Assembly: GCA_942492855.1 (NCBI GenBank)
Contig: OW818647.1
Coordinates: 3,410,001 to 3,474,000 of the forward strand
DNA: 64,000 nt
Origin: G963677485 sp942492855
GTDB taxonomy: Bacteria > Armatimonadota > HRBIN16
Direction of reading: 5' to 3'
Part shown: piece by piece, positions 11,237 to 20,375 of the stretch
Numbering within the stretch: the first letter of the stretch is position 1
Layout of the letters: each line of letters starts with the position of its first letter
Made by a program: the position numbers and the translations under genes
Notes under the pieces: model-generated
What the model was told of the DNA's origin: nothing
What the model saw: only the letters and a program-made list of their open reading frames with translations
Databases searched by the model: none

Positions 11237-13498
11237 ATGAAATGTCTGAAGATACTGCTTCCATGCCTGTTGATATCATCACTAAGCGGGGCGTATGCCC
11301 AGTCTAGTGACCGCGTGGATATGGCCAATGATCCTGTGAGCGCCAGCATCCCTGCAGACTTCACACAGTTCTCATTCAAAGGTGCGGAGCAAGACGCCGC
11401 TTGGTTGAATAGGTATCTCTGGTATTTCTTCACCAATCGGCCAAATAATGATCCGGTGATGTTCAACAAACAGTTCCTCACGACCTCAGACATGTGGCTG
11501 GGTGGAGCGAGGTTTCCGAGGCGTGATAATCTGCTGATTCAGGAAGTCCATCGTAATGACCTGATGGCAGCAATATTCGACATAGACGGGCATTGTGCAG
11601 GCGGGCTCATCGGAGCCGGTTCGATAGGTCACCCGCTGGGATGGCCGTTCCCCGGATTTGTTCAAGTCAATGGCGGCATACCGAATTCCACAGAGGGGTG
11701 GACAGTGGGATGGTTCTTTAAGGATGAAGGTAAGCCAGATGAGTGGCACTGGCCATATCTCAAACTGCCGACCAAGGACCCCGTCCGCTATGGATCACCC
11801 GGATTGAACGGCTGGGAACTGCATGGTGTGCAGTCGTTAGGAATTGTTGACAAGGTCTGGAAGCTGAAGGCGACCGGGGTATCACCAACTATCACATCTC
11901 CAAATGACTTCACCATCGATGCGTTTTGTGCCCCCTACCTGCAACTGCGGTGGAAACGTACGGGTAAACCTATGAACCACGCATTACCGTATGTAGAATG
12001 GATACGAGTGGGTGATAAGCAATTCGGAGCTGACAGGCGGGTATACTTCTCACCTGACACGGCACTTCCACCAGGATATTATGATATGAACCACTCTCTG
12101 GTCAGAATGTATGACCATCCGAATTGGAAGGGCAAGATATCTCGGCTCAGAATCTGCCTGGCCCCAGGCGAAAGTGACGTGTCGTTTGATATCGACTCCT
12201 TCTTCACGCAGTTTGATACGCGCATCTCCACCAACAACCCCATATTCGTCAGCTCTTGTTGGAGATACTTCGCCTGGACGGGCGACGTAAGCTTCCTGCG
12301 CGCACAGATCGACCTAATGAGACGCGCCCTGAGGTATATGCAGACGGTACATGGAGCGGCGAAATGTAACTTCGTCCGGAATACATGGCCTGGCCACGAC
12401 GGCATGGCGGCTTTCACCGTGAACAAGGATGGCACGCGGACGTATCGCAACGGGCACGGTTTGGGTGACAATTATTACGACCTATTGCCTTTTGGCGGTG
12501 ACGACATGTATGCCACCACGGAGTACTACGATGCACTCAATTCGATGATCGCGGCGGAAGAGGCGATCCTCGCTCATCCTGAGTGGGCGATTCCGAAAGG
12601 TATTCTTACTTTTGATCCCAACCAGCTTCGCACACATGCCGTCGATGTCAAGAAGACGGTAAACAAGAAGTTCTGGGACAAGAGCAAAGGGCGATTCGTG
12701 GGCTGCATCGATGCCGAAGGTAAGGCTCATGACTACGGCTTTATCTTCGTGAATTTAAACGCCATATACTACGGCCTCGCAACGGATGAGCACGCCCGGC
12801 AGATCATGGACTGGATTGACGGTCGCCGGATTGTGAAGGGTGACACATCCGTAGGTGCTGATATCTACAAATTCCGGTTTGGACCTCGATTGACCACTAA
12901 GCGAAATCTGGATTGGTATGGCGGTGGTTGGCGACCTGAGGTGTTTGAGTGGGGCTATCAGGTTCAGGATGGCGGTGCCGTGTTGGGGTTCAGTTATTAC
13001 GACATGATGTCGCGCCTGAAGGTTTATGGTCCAGATGATGCGTGGAAGCGGCTTCAGGCGATAATTCAATGGGATCGAGAGGTCTGGGCTGCCGGAGGTT
13101 ACCGCGAGTTTTACAAAGATGGCAAGCAGGGAAACACCCTTCAGGGTGGGGGCACCGCAGGTGGTCTAGGGATCGATCATGAGTTCTACGAGAGCAGCCT
13201 GGTTCCGTCCATCGTGATTTACGGCTTCTTTGGTTTGAATCCAGACGGAAATGCCCTCCGTATCAACCCCAACCTTCCAAAGGCATGTCCTGAGATGGAA
13301 GCCCGAAATGTGCTCTACCACAACATGAAGCTGGATGTGAAGGCGAGTAACGACCGCATCACCGTCAAGGTTCATGAGAATCCACTGGTTCCCATCACGA
13401 TAGAGCTCAACGGAAACTGGCAGATGGATGCGGGTGGACGGTCGGGGTCCAAGTTTGAGATTCGAAGGGCTGGGACTGTTGTCTTCTCCCGCCGATAA
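11237..13498 (+). CDS. Secreted six-hairpin-type glycosidase-like protein
   Basis: A large exported protein, 753 residues from the chosen start. A signal peptide is clear (KCLKILLPCLLISSLSGAYAQ). GAGGA sits 9 bases before the ATG at 11237; an earlier in-frame ATG at 11228 and a longer upstream reading are less likely. The C-terminal two thirds has features of an (alpha/alpha)6 barrel carbohydrate-active enzyme: CWRYFAWTGDVSFLRAQIDL, WPGHDGMAAF, GDNYYDLLPFGGDDMYATTEYYDAL and WYGGGWRPEVFEWGY, rich in aromatic and acidic residues. The N-terminal third (FKDEGKPDEWHWPYLKLPT...) looks like a beta-sandwich. I cannot assign a glycoside hydrolase family or substrate. It stands alone after the rRNA operon. 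Confidence 0.65.
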   Translation: MKCLKILLPCLLISSLSGAYAQSSDRVDMANDPVSASIPADFTQFSFKGAEQDAAWLNRYLWYFFTNRPNNDPVMFNKQFLTTSDMWLGGARFPRRDNLLIQEVHRNDLMAAIFDIDGHCAGGLIGAGSIGHPLGWPFPGFVQVNGGIPNSTEGWTVGWFFKDEGKPDEWHWPYLKLPTKDPVRYGSPGLNGWELHGVQSLGIVDKVWKLKATGVSPTITSPNDFTIDAFCAPYLQLRWKRTGKPMNHALPYVEWIRVGDKQFGADRRVYFSPDTALPPGYYDMNHSLVRMYDHPNWKGKISRLRICLAPGESDVSFDIDSFFTQFDTRISTNNPIFVSSCWRYFAWTGDVSFLRAQIDLMRRALRYMQTVHGAAKCNFVRNTWPGHDGMAAFTVNKDGTRTYRNGHGLGDNYYDLLPFGGDDMYATTEYYDALNSMIAAEEAILAHPEWAIPKGILTFDPNQLRTHAVDVKKTVNKKFWDKSKGRFVGCIDAEGKAHDYGFIFVNLNAIYYGLATDEHARQIMDWIDGRRIVKGDTSVGADIYKFRFGPRLTTKRNLDWYGGGWRPEVFEWGYQVQDGGAVLGFSYYDMMSRLKVYGPDDAWKRLQAIIQWDREVWAAGGYREFYKDGKQGNTLQGGGTAGGLGIDHEFYESSLVPSIVIYGFFGLNPDGNALRINPNLPKACPEMEARNVLYHNMKLDVKASNDRITVKVHENPLVPITIELNGNWQMDAGGRSGSKFEIRRAGTVVFSRR

Positions 13499-13509
13499 AT
13501 AAAAAATCG

Positions 13510-13960
13510 AAGTGATTTTTAATGAAAGTAACTGCTCAGCCCAGAACGACATTATGTGAGCTATGCGGCGGTTTTCGTCACTCGCTATCCTACGTTCCGG
13601 GACGCAGTCACGGACGGCTCAGGCTCAGGCGTCCTCCCCCACGCCCGCCGGAACGCGGGCCGATATTGATCAGCGATGGGTGACAGTGCCCGTACCGGGA
13701 CGAAGTCACGGATGGGCCACCGAACCCGTCGCCAAACGCCAGAGGTGTGGTTCGCAGGTGATCAGCCACGCTGCCGCGGGTTTAGTCACCCACACGACTA
13801 CGTTCCGGGAGCTGACGCTCCGGGAACTGCGTCCAGTGCGGGTTCCTGCACCGCACGGCTGATTATTAACGGCCGGCGTCGCTACGCTCCGGCCGGCGCA
13901 GAGGTGTCCATATTACCTGTAGGCAATAACGAATGACCTATACCTGCTGAGTAGTAACGA
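13510..13960. other. Intergenic stretch with degenerate internal repeats, no gene seen
   Basis: The 450 bases between the glycosidase-like gene and the RNase P terminator are GC-rich. They contain related phrases such as ACGTTCCGGGACGCAGTCACG (about 13591), TACCGGGACGAAGTCACGGA (about 13693) and ACGTTCCGGGAGCTGACGCT (about 13800), plus a GCCGGCGTCGCTACGCTCCGGC hairpin (about 13872-13893). The frames open through it have compositions unlike real proteins here. It may be a decayed structured repeat or a small RNA region. Confidence 0.4.
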
Positions 13961-13964
13961 ATAA

Positions 13965-14008
13965 AATATCCCTGAGCACCAATCTAACGATAGATGCTCA
14001 GGGATATT
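13965..14008 (-). terminator. Terminator of the RNase P RNA gene
   Basis: A perfect 14-bp stem: AATATCCCTGAGCA (13965-13978) and its complement TGCTCAGGGATATT (13995-14008). On the minus strand it is followed by TTATTCGTT. It lies directly after the rnpB 3' end. Confidence 0.8.
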
Positions 14009-14373
14009 GTGTCTGCAAGAGGGGCGATAAGCGGGGTTCTGTACCCTGTTGCCAGGGTGACGGCTATCTATCTACGCTTAACATTACTATCAAGCTTTAG
14101 CGACCACACCCGGAGACTTGGCGAGCAACCTTAGCGCCTCCCTATTGGGTCTTGCTCCCGATGGGGTTTACCTTGCCAGCTACATTACTGCAGCCGCGGT
14201 GGGCTCTTACCCCGCCGTTTCATCCTTACCGGCCGAGGCCGGCGGTTTATTTTCTGTGGCACTTTCCATAGGGTTTCCCCTCCCGGACGTTATCCGGCAT
14301 CGCGCTCTGTGGAGCCCCGACTTTCCTCCCGTTCCGAAGAACCGGCAGCCGTCTACCCCTCATGCAGACACAT
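14009..14373 (-). ncRNA. rnpB: RNase P RNA, bacterial type A
   Basis: The minus strand carries the RNase P RNA conserved blocks in order: GGAGGAAAGTCGGGGCTCC (CR-I), GGATAACGTCCGGGAGGGG, GCCACAGAAAATAAACCGCC, GGTAAGGATGAAACGGCGGG, GTAAGAGCCCACCGCGGC, GGTAAACCCCATCGGGAGCA with CAATAGGGAGG, and at the 3' end ACAGAACCCCGCTTATCG (CR-V). P1 is formed by GTGTCTGCATGAGGGG at the 5' end and CCCCTCTTGCAGACAC at the 3' end. It is the catalytic RNA that matures tRNA 5' ends. The ends are placed at the P1 helix. Confidence 0.95.
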
Positions 14374-14385
14374 CTATATTCTACT

Positions 14386-15630
14386 CTAGCCCTTGATGGT
14401 TAGACCGATGAGGCCCACGCTCAGCACCAGCAAGACCGCGGTCATCGCATATGCAATGACGTTGAACGACTTGCTGTTGACATGCTCGCCCATCAAATCA
14501 CGGTTATTGGCCAGCCGTAGAATCAAAAGTAGTATTACAGGCAGCAATACACCGCCTACGATATTCGGTAACACAATTAAAAACAGCAGGTTGATGTTTG
14601 GTATGATACTGACGACCGCGGCGAACAGTATCTGCCAGCCAAACACGGCCAAAAACAGCGGACTTTCTTTCACACGCCGTCCCAACCCGCTTTCCCAGCC
14701 CAGTGATTCGGTGATGGCGTAGGCTGTGCTCAACGGCACCGTCAAAGCTCCATACCATCCGGCATTGAACAGTCCCACAGCAAAAATACCCGCAGCGAGT
14801 GCACCTGCAGCCGGACGCAAACCCTCTGCGGCTTGAGCGGCGTCTTCAATACGCACACCCTGCGAGTAGAGCGTTGCCGCGCACGCCACTACCACGAAGA
14901 ATGCGATGAACACTGTGTAGAAGCTGCCAATACCCACATCCACCCGGACATCGGTCAGGTCAGACTTCTTCGTACCTCGGTCACGCATTGCGCTCTGAAT
15001 GTAGAACAGTCCCCAGGGCGTGATCGTGGTGCCGATGATTTGAATGACCTGCCACACATAATCCTGCGTGTAGCCCTTAGCGGGTGCTTTGGGCAGGAAG
15101 CTGCTGAACACCGCGCCCCACTCTGGCTTCGCCATCACCGCGGAGACGATGTAAAGAAGATAGACACTCGCTCCGTAGATAAGCACTTTTTCAATCTTCC
15201 GGTAATCGCCTTTCGACACGAGCCACCAACAACCCAACGCCACCAAAGGGACCACGATATAGTGTGACCAGGGTCCGAACATCAGGTGGGATGCGCTGAC
15301 AACTCCTGCAAACTCAGAGACGCACGTCGCCACATTCGCGACGAGCAGCGTGCTCATGGCTAACAGTGTGACTTTGACGCCGAAGTTTTCGCGGATGAGG
15401 TCGGCTAGGCCTTTGCCGGTGACCGCTGCCATCCTGGCGCACATCTCTTGACAGATGACGAGGGCCAGCATGATGGGCAGCAGCATCCAAAGCATGCTGT
15501 AGCCGTAGTGCGCACCAGCCATTGAGTAGCCGGTGATCCCGCTCGGGTCGTTATCGGCTGTACCTGCAATTAATCCGGGGCCAAGTACAGCGAACCATAC
15601 TAGGAGGCTCTTCCGACGCTTCGATCGCAT
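14386..15630 (-). CDS. Nramp-related metal-ion transporter
   Basis: A 414-residue polytopic membrane protein with about 11 hydrophobic segments. TM1 carries GPGLIAGTADNDPSGITGYS, where classical Nramp manganese/iron transporters have DPGN. The TM6 segment reads IIGTTITPWGLFY instead of MPH. These changes place it in the bacterial Nramp-related clade with a DPSGI motif, whose members are described as having altered metal choice (for example magnesium); here the substrate is not known. It starts at 15630, with TAGGAGG-like sequence about 10 bases upstream. The 3' end faces the rnpB promoter region. I see no Mn or Mg riboswitch in the short upstream gap. Confidence 0.85.
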   Translation of the reverse strand: MRSKRRKSLLVWFAVLGPGLIAGTADNDPSGITGYSMAGAHYGYSMLWMLLPIMLALVICQEMCARMAAVTGKGLADLIRENFGVKVTLLAMSTLLVANVATCVSEFAGVVSASHLMFGPWSHYIVVPLVALGCWWLVSKGDYRKIEKVLIYGASVYLLYIVSAVMAKPEWGAVFSSFLPKAPAKGYTQDYVWQVIQIIGTTITPWGLFYIQSAMRDRGTKKSDLTDVRVDVGIGSFYTVFIAFFVVVACAATLYSQGVRIEDAAQAAEGLRPAAGALAAGIFAVGLFNAGWYGALTVPLSTAYAITESLGWESGLGRRVKESPLFLAVFGWQILFAAVVSIIPNINLLFLIVLPNIVGGVLLPVILLLILRLANNRDLMGEHVNSKSFNVIAYAMTAVLLVLSVGLIGLTIKG

Positions 15631-15686
15631 CTGTGCCTCCTAGGAGCGGTTTTTGAGCGCAAACCTTACGCTGGCAGAGGACTATT

Positions 15687-16892
15687 CTATTGTGGAGACC
15701 ATTTTGGATCATAACTATCGCCTTTGCCTTTCGTGAGGTTTTTGGGATTTGTGCCGTCAATGTTGCAGCACCAGATATCTCGACCGCCATTACGGTATAC
15801 CACATAGGCCAGCCTATTTCCATCGGGTGAGAGGGTGGGGCTGCTGGCTTCACCCTTCACTGGCATCAATAATTTTTGTGATCCGAGTTGAAGTATTCCG
15901 ATACCTTGCCGCAGCAGTTCGCCGTCTTTTCCTTCGCGCCATATCTCTACAGCCAGCGTGCTGCCATCCTGACTCCACACCAGCTTGCCCGGAATAGACT
16001 GGGCATCGCCCTTCCACAGTAACTCCTCTTCGCCGGTCATCAATTCCCGTTTGAGAATGCCTGCCTGCTTGTGGTCTGAGCTCAACACGCTGTAGGCCAG
16101 CCGTGTCCCATCTGACGTGGGTGATAGAAATACTGTCTCGCCACCCATGAGTGGCTTGGGCATGTTGCCTGTTAATGACTGTCCGGGAACCGCTTCATCA
16201 GCCGAACCGCTGTCATTGGTCTTTCCGCGAGTCGAGCCCGATGCTGGCGCATACACAACCAGCGCTTGAGAGTTATCCAAATCTTGAATGGCGAAGATGT
16301 CAGGCGAGGCATCATTGCGGTAAGGCTGCGAGAACTGCACCTTCCCGCCGGGTAGCAGATTGCTCCATACTTGTTTAAGGCTAATGGGAGGTAATATCTG
16401 CTCTGAATGGCCGTTGGTAAGGTTGACTGTCAGTATCATACCCTGGTTAACATATAGAACATCTTTACCAGAAGGGACAAAGACGGGGGAGGACTTTGCT
16501 CCCTGTGAATAGGTCATCGGTTTATTAGGCTTCCCCGTGGGGTCAGATATAAACAGTTGGGGGTATATGCGGTTATCATTGGTTTTGTTCCGGGTTGTCT
16601 CACCCATGAAGACAATACGGTTGCCAGACGGTGACCATGCGGGGTCAAATTGTCGCATGGGCTCAGCCACCACCGGGCGGTAGTCGGTGCCATCAGCCTG
16701 CATCATGTAGATGTCTTCGTTACTCGAGTCGTCGCTGTGAACAAATACGATCCAGTCTTTTGTGTTGACTATGCGATCTTTGAGTGCTACGGGGTTCAGT
16801 ATGCCATTGATGACCGTCCACATACCGATACATGCCACGACAATGAGAAAACCAATAAGCATGCGCTTGCGTATAGACTGTTTCCAGATCAT
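15687..16892 (-). CDS. Membrane-anchored TolB-like beta-propeller protein
   Basis: A 401-residue protein with one N-terminal transmembrane segment (MLIGFLIVVACIGMWTVI, about residues 11-28) and an extracytoplasmic body made of WD40-like PD40/TolB repeats: DIYMMQADGTDYRPVV with FDPAWSPSGNRIVFMG, FLSPTSDGTRLAYSV, KLVWSQDGSTLAVE, SPTLSPDGNRLAYVVYR and DIWCCNIDGTNPKNLT ending KWSPQ. Such propellers bind proteins or ligands in the envelope. The specific role is unknown. It lies 56 bases upstream of the transporter gene on the same strand. Confidence 0.8.
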   Translation of the reverse strand: MIWKQSIRKRMLIGFLIVVACIGMWTVINGILNPVALKDRIVNTKDWIVFVHSDDSSNEDIYMMQADGTDYRPVVAEPMRQFDPAWSPSGNRIVFMGETTRNKTNDNRIYPQLFISDPTGKPNKPMTYSQGAKSSPVFVPSGKDVLYVNQGMILTVNLTNGHSEQILPPISLKQVWSNLLPGGKVQFSQPYRNDASPDIFAIQDLDNSQALVVYAPASGSTRGKTNDSGSADEAVPGQSLTGNMPKPLMGGETVFLSPTSDGTRLAYSVLSSDHKQAGILKRELMTGEEELLWKGDAQSIPGKLVWSQDGSTLAVEIWREGKDGELLRQGIGILQLGSQKLLMPVKGEASSPTLSPDGNRLAYVVYRNGGRDIWCCNIDGTNPKNLTKGKGDSYDPKWSPQ

Positions 16893-16927
16893 TCGAAACC
16901 CCCAATAATAAGTGACTACACTCTATT

Positions 16928-17563
16928 TTACTGTAAGCGGGTGCATCTGTCTTCGTCTGAGGGCGGCCATACTCTGCACAAGCCAGGTTCGGATGTCATA
17001 ATGGCATCATGAAACAGATTCATCGCGGTTGAGGTGATGGTCGCGTCATCAATATCAGCCAGTCTATGCGCGATGATGTAGTATTGAATGATTGGTAACT
17101 CATCAGATACCCTTTGTCGCAAATCCAAACCAGTGATCAACTCTGCTCCATGCCGTAGATACCAGCCTATACGTCGGGTCGCCATCTCCTTATCCATATG
17201 CGGATCGTCTGGATGTTCTACTTCAAAGTAAAGACCGTTGCACCCCGCTTCACGGGCATAACGGCATAGTGCATCATAGATAAGCACACCAAGACCTCTG
17301 TTACGCATCTGGGTGTTGACCGCCAGATACACCAGGTAGGCCACGGGTTCATTCTTGAGGATAATGAGGTAAGCCAGCCCAAGCAATGTGGTGCTTGACA
17401 GGCCGTCTGTAAAGGCTAAGGCGTAGCGGCCAGAGTCAGAATCATCAATACCATCGGTGATTGATGTAAGTGACATCCGTTCGTACACTGGGAAGCTGTC
17501 ATGATAGAGCTCCAGCCACTGGGGCCAAAGTGGGTGGAGTTCTGTGATCGGGGTAATGATCAT
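16928..17563 (-). CDS. GNAT-like acetyltransferase
   Basis: A 211-residue protein. The core VYLAVNTQMRNRGLGVLIYD (about residues 77-96) contains the RxxGxG acetyl-CoA binding loop of GNAT enzymes, preceded by the strand LIILKNEPVAYLVYL. The C-terminal part (residues about 150-211) is atypical and unrecognised. The substrate is unknown. It is 15 bases downstream of the cyclase-family gene on the same strand, so the two are probably cotranscribed. Confidence 0.7.
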   Translation of the reverse strand: MIITPITELHPLWPQWLELYHDSFPVYERMSLTSITDGIDDSDSGRYALAFTDGLSSTTLLGLAYLIILKNEPVAYLVYLAVNTQMRNRGLGVLIYDALCRYAREAGCNGLYFEVEHPDDPHMDKEMATRRIGWYLRHGAELITGLDLRQRVSDELPIIQYYIIAHRLADIDDATITSTAMNLFHDAIMTSEPGLCRVWPPSDEDRCTRLQ

Positions 17564-17578
17564 CGGCGTTGCTTGCTG

Positions 17579-18214
17579 TTATATCGGGCGTACGAGCACA
17601 CGGCAGGGGGCGCCTTCCGCAGCTAGAAGGCGCATCGGTGCACACACCAACTCAACCATGCCCATAGGAGCATGTTTTGTAGCCACACCTTCAATGACAA
17701 CCATGCCGGAGCCTAACAAGCATTTGTGAACTGGAAAGGTGAGGTCAGGACTATGTTCAATAGTCAAGAAATCAAGACCTATCACGCGGATACCTTTGCT
17801 CACAAGCCACTCTGCGGCGGAGAGGTCAAACGCGCAGAAGTCCGCCTGGAATGGAGGGTTCAACCGGTCTCTATTGGAGTTATCCGTGCGTAGCAACAAA
17901 CGCTCTACTCCAGCGGGGATGTTGGCCTTATCGAGAGATTCGGCAGTGATGTCCCCTTCGCCATCGATCTGAGCGACATAAGCAACACCGCAAAGCTGGT
18001 TGATGTCGAAATCTTCTACCACAGCCCCGTCGGATATCATGTGGCGGGGTGAATCGAGGTGGGTTCCAGTGTGGCAACCGAGTTCCATTTTGCTGAGGTT
18101 GCAGACATCACCGTTACTTTTGAACAAGACTTGTTGCCACTTATAGGCAGGGTCACCTGGGTATATCAACATCTCGTCGTGGATGGGGATTGAGAGGTCT
18201 ATCCATGATCTCAT
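17579..18214 (-). CDS. Cyclase family protein (kynurenine formamidase-like)
   Basis: A 211-residue metal-dependent hydrolase of the cyclase/KynB-like family. The hallmark metal site HTGTHLDSPRH is at about residues 48-58, and DLSIPIHDEMLIYPGDP at the N-terminus is typical. A second family motif is visible around GLDFLTIE. Members hydrolyse N-formylkynurenine or related amides and lactones. No other tryptophan-catabolism gene is nearby, so the substrate is open. The length matches the family (about 205-220). Confidence 0.85.
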   Translation of the reverse strand: MRSWIDLSIPIHDEMLIYPGDPAYKWQQVLFKSNGDVCNLSKMELGCHTGTHLDSPRHMISDGAVVEDFDINQLCGVAYVAQIDGEGDITAESLDKANIPAGVERLLLRTDNSNRDRLNPPFQADFCAFDLSAAEWLVSKGIRVIGLDFLTIEHSPDLTFPVHKCLLGSGMVVIEGVATKHAPMGMVELVCAPMRLLAAEGAPCRVLVRPI

Positions 18215-18317
18215 ATGGGCTGCTCCTGTAAGGTAGTTTTGATGGATTATCGGTAAAATGTATTTACATCATAACCCGAATCGAGCTCAATCGCGACTTT
18301 AGGCAGGCTGGATATTC

Positions 18318-19688
18318 ATGCGGTTCCGTTCAGACAAGCTATCGAAAGGTTCTGAAGTTCTCATTCTGCGGTCTGAGTGGATGTATTCCCCACAAACGGG
18401 GCTGAGAATGAACTACGAACTTGTGATTCAAAATGGTATGATCACCGCCGTCCGACCTCAGCAAGCTGCACTGGGCGATCGAGTGGTAGAGCTGGGCAAT
18501 GCCATGATCCTGCCAGGATTCGTTAATGCACACACTCACCTGGAATATACTGCCTTCGCCGATATGATTGATTCCCCTCACTTTTTCACATGGATACGCA
18601 AACTGCTGGAGCTGCGGAAGCTGATGAGTGCTGAAGACTACTATGTCAGCAGCCTGTACGGAGCCGTCCAGAGTTTGAGGTCGGGGACCACCGCTTTAGG
18701 TGACGTCAGCTATTCTGACACTTCGCCACGGGCGATCGCCGATATGGGTTTAGAAGCCACAGTGTATCTTGAGTTCACAGCAATGCCTGACATGGTCGCG
18801 CTGCCGTTTGACGAGGAACTCAATCGTAGAATCAAATCGCTTGAGCTGGATATCCACGGGAGTCATGTGAAGCTCGGGCTGAGTGCCCACAGCCTGTATA
18901 CTGTGCCCACCGCAGCGTTGATGCCCATGGTTCGCACCGCCTCCAAGAAAAAGCTGCCGTTCTGCATCCATCTATGCGAAAGCACTGAGGAGATGTCGCT
19001 ACTGGTATCACAGTCCGGCCCATATTCGGAGCTGTATCGGCAAAGGGGCATCAAATGGCCGATATATCAGCCTACCCCTGTCCAAGCGTTAAACCGGCGT
19101 GGCTTCTTCAACCATGAACCCACACTCATTCATGGGGTTCATTTGGAGGAGACAGATATGGAAACACTGCAGCAGCATCATGCTCCGATTGTTCACTGTC
19201 CCCGTAGTAATGAGGCGTTAAGCGGCGGACAGGCCGACACCGATCTGTGGAACAGGTATCACTTGAACTGGGCGTTAGGCACGGACAGTGCCGCTAGTTC
19301 GGGCGACCTGGATATGTGGTCAGAGATGAGGGCAGCATTGCTGGCCAATCCGTTGTTATCGACCGATGAGTTGTTTGAGGCGGCGTCAGGTGCTGGCGGC
19401 ACGGCAATTCATCTTGATGAGCCTTGTGGACAGATTGCAGAGGGTCATATCGCCAGTTTGAGTGCCATTGATCTGGACCGTGTGACGTCTATCAGCGATG
19501 ACCCCATGTATGATGTGGTGTCGCAGGGCTGTTCCATCCTCAACCGTTTGACGATGGTGCGAGGTGATATCCTGTATCTGAACTCTGAAATAATGCGTCC
19601 GATAGTGGATGTGGGCCAGGTAGTGCAGCAGTGGGCGGAACTACGCCGTCGGCTGCATGCGGGCTTGGCAGAAATGGAAGCAAAGTGA
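18318..19688 (+). CDS. Amidohydrolase (MTA/SAH or aminofutalosine deaminase-like)
   Basis: A 456-residue amidohydrolase of the cytosine-deaminase-like/MtaD branch. Metal and active-site signatures are in order: GFVNAHTHLE (about residues 73-82), GLSAHSLYTVP, CIHLCES, LIHGVHLEETDM, VHCPRSNEALSGG and LGTDSAAS. Relatives deaminate S-adenosylhomocysteine, methylthioadenosine, 5'-deoxyadenosine or aminodeoxyfutalosine. The exact substrate cannot be fixed here. A class II aldolase gene starts within its stop codon (GTGA overlap), so the two are translationally coupled and may act in one salvage pathway. Confidence 0.8.
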   Translation: MRFRSDKLSKGSEVLILRSEWMYSPQTGLRMNYELVIQNGMITAVRPQQAALGDRVVELGNAMILPGFVNAHTHLEYTAFADMIDSPHFFTWIRKLLELRKLMSAEDYYVSSLYGAVQSLRSGTTALGDVSYSDTSPRAIADMGLEATVYLEFTAMPDMVALPFDEELNRRIKSLELDIHGSHVKLGLSAHSLYTVPTAALMPMVRTASKKKLPFCIHLCESTEEMSLLVSQSGPYSELYRQRGIKWPIYQPTPVQALNRRGFFNHEPTLIHGVHLEETDMETLQQHHAPIVHCPRSNEALSGGQADTDLWNRYHLNWALGTDSAASSGDLDMWSEMRAALLANPLLSTDELFEAASGAGGTAIHLDEPCGQIAEGHIASLSAIDLDRVTSISDDPMYDVVSQGCSILNRLTMVRGDILYLNSEIMRPIVDVGQVVQQWAELRRRLHAGLAEMEAK

Positions 19689-20320
19689 GTAGGAATTACG
19701 CAGATGCCCAGCATGATTTGTTGGAGATGTCTTGTGTGTTACGTGATAACCAAATCGCATGGGGGTCTACTGGAAATATCAGTACTAAAGTAGACGAAGG
19801 ATCATTCTTAATCTCGGCAAGCGGCAGTTGGGTTTCGGAGCTGATGCTTGACGAGATGAGCTTGTGCCACATGGATGGGTCTGAGCATAGCGGCCCGCGC
19901 CCCAGTGTGGAGTGGCAGATGCATCTTGGGATATACAGACAACGGCCAGAAGCCAACTATGTTGCGCACTTGAGCCCGCACTACAGCACGTTACTGGCCT
20001 GTACTGACATGATGCCCAACCAGACCTCCACAGTTGAGCTCATGGTGTATCTGGGCAGGGTAGGGCGTGTGCCGTTCCTGTTTCCGGGCTCTCAACCGCT
20101 AGCCGACGCGGTGGCTGAGATGGCCGTTGACCATGATTCGATTATTCTTTCGAACCACGGCATCATCTGCATGCATGAAACCATGCGGGGTTTAATGATG
20201 CGGGTACTGGCATTCGAACAGAGCTGCCGGACGATGTATTCGGCCGCTGCGGCTGGTGTGACGCTTAGTCATGTAGATGACGAGAAAATCAAGGAGCTGC
20301 TGCGGATCGCCAAGGTGTAG
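19685..20320 (+). CDS. Class II aldolase/adducin family protein
   Basis: 211 residues from a GTG start at 19685 that overlaps the TGA of the amidohydrolase gene, with GGAAG about 6 bases upstream. Longer upstream readings would lie inside the previous gene. Family features are STGNISTKV (about residues 29-37), the substrate-loop FLISASGSWVSEL, the histidine segment YVAHLSPHYSTLLAC and the later SNHGIICMHETM. Class II aldolases cleave sugar phosphates (fuculose-P, rhamnulose-P, 5-deoxyribulose-P) or dehydrate methylthioribulose-P using zinc. The coupling to a nucleoside-type deaminase hints at a role in 5'-deoxy- or methylthio-sugar salvage. That is inference. Confidence 0.8.
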   Translation: MSRNYADAQHDLLEMSCVLRDNQIAWGSTGNISTKVDEGSFLISASGSWVSELMLDEMSLCHMDGSEHSGPRPSVEWQMHLGIYRQRPEANYVAHLSPHYSTLLACTDMMPNQTSTVELMVYLGRVGRVPFLFPGSQPLADAVAEMAVDHDSIILSNHGIICMHETMRGLMMRVLAFEQSCRTMYSAAAAGVTLSHVDDEKIKELLRIAKV

Positions 20321-20330
20321 ATGGGCACTT

Positions 20331-20358
20331 GTAGGGGCGACCGGCCGGTCGCCCCTAC
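20331..20358. repeat. Perfect 28-base palindrome
   Basis: GTAGGGGCGACCGG followed directly by its complement CCGGTCGCCCCTAC, located between the convergent aldolase and UroD-like genes. It looks like a REP/terminator-type element. There is no T-tract, so a repeat is more likely than a classical terminator. Confidence 0.6.
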
Positions 20359-20375
20359 GACCCGATCAATCACAT

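Noticed and set aside
14118..14396. 92-residue plus-strand frame
   Set aside because: It is antisense to the RNase P RNA, whose conserved blocks fully explain the sequence.
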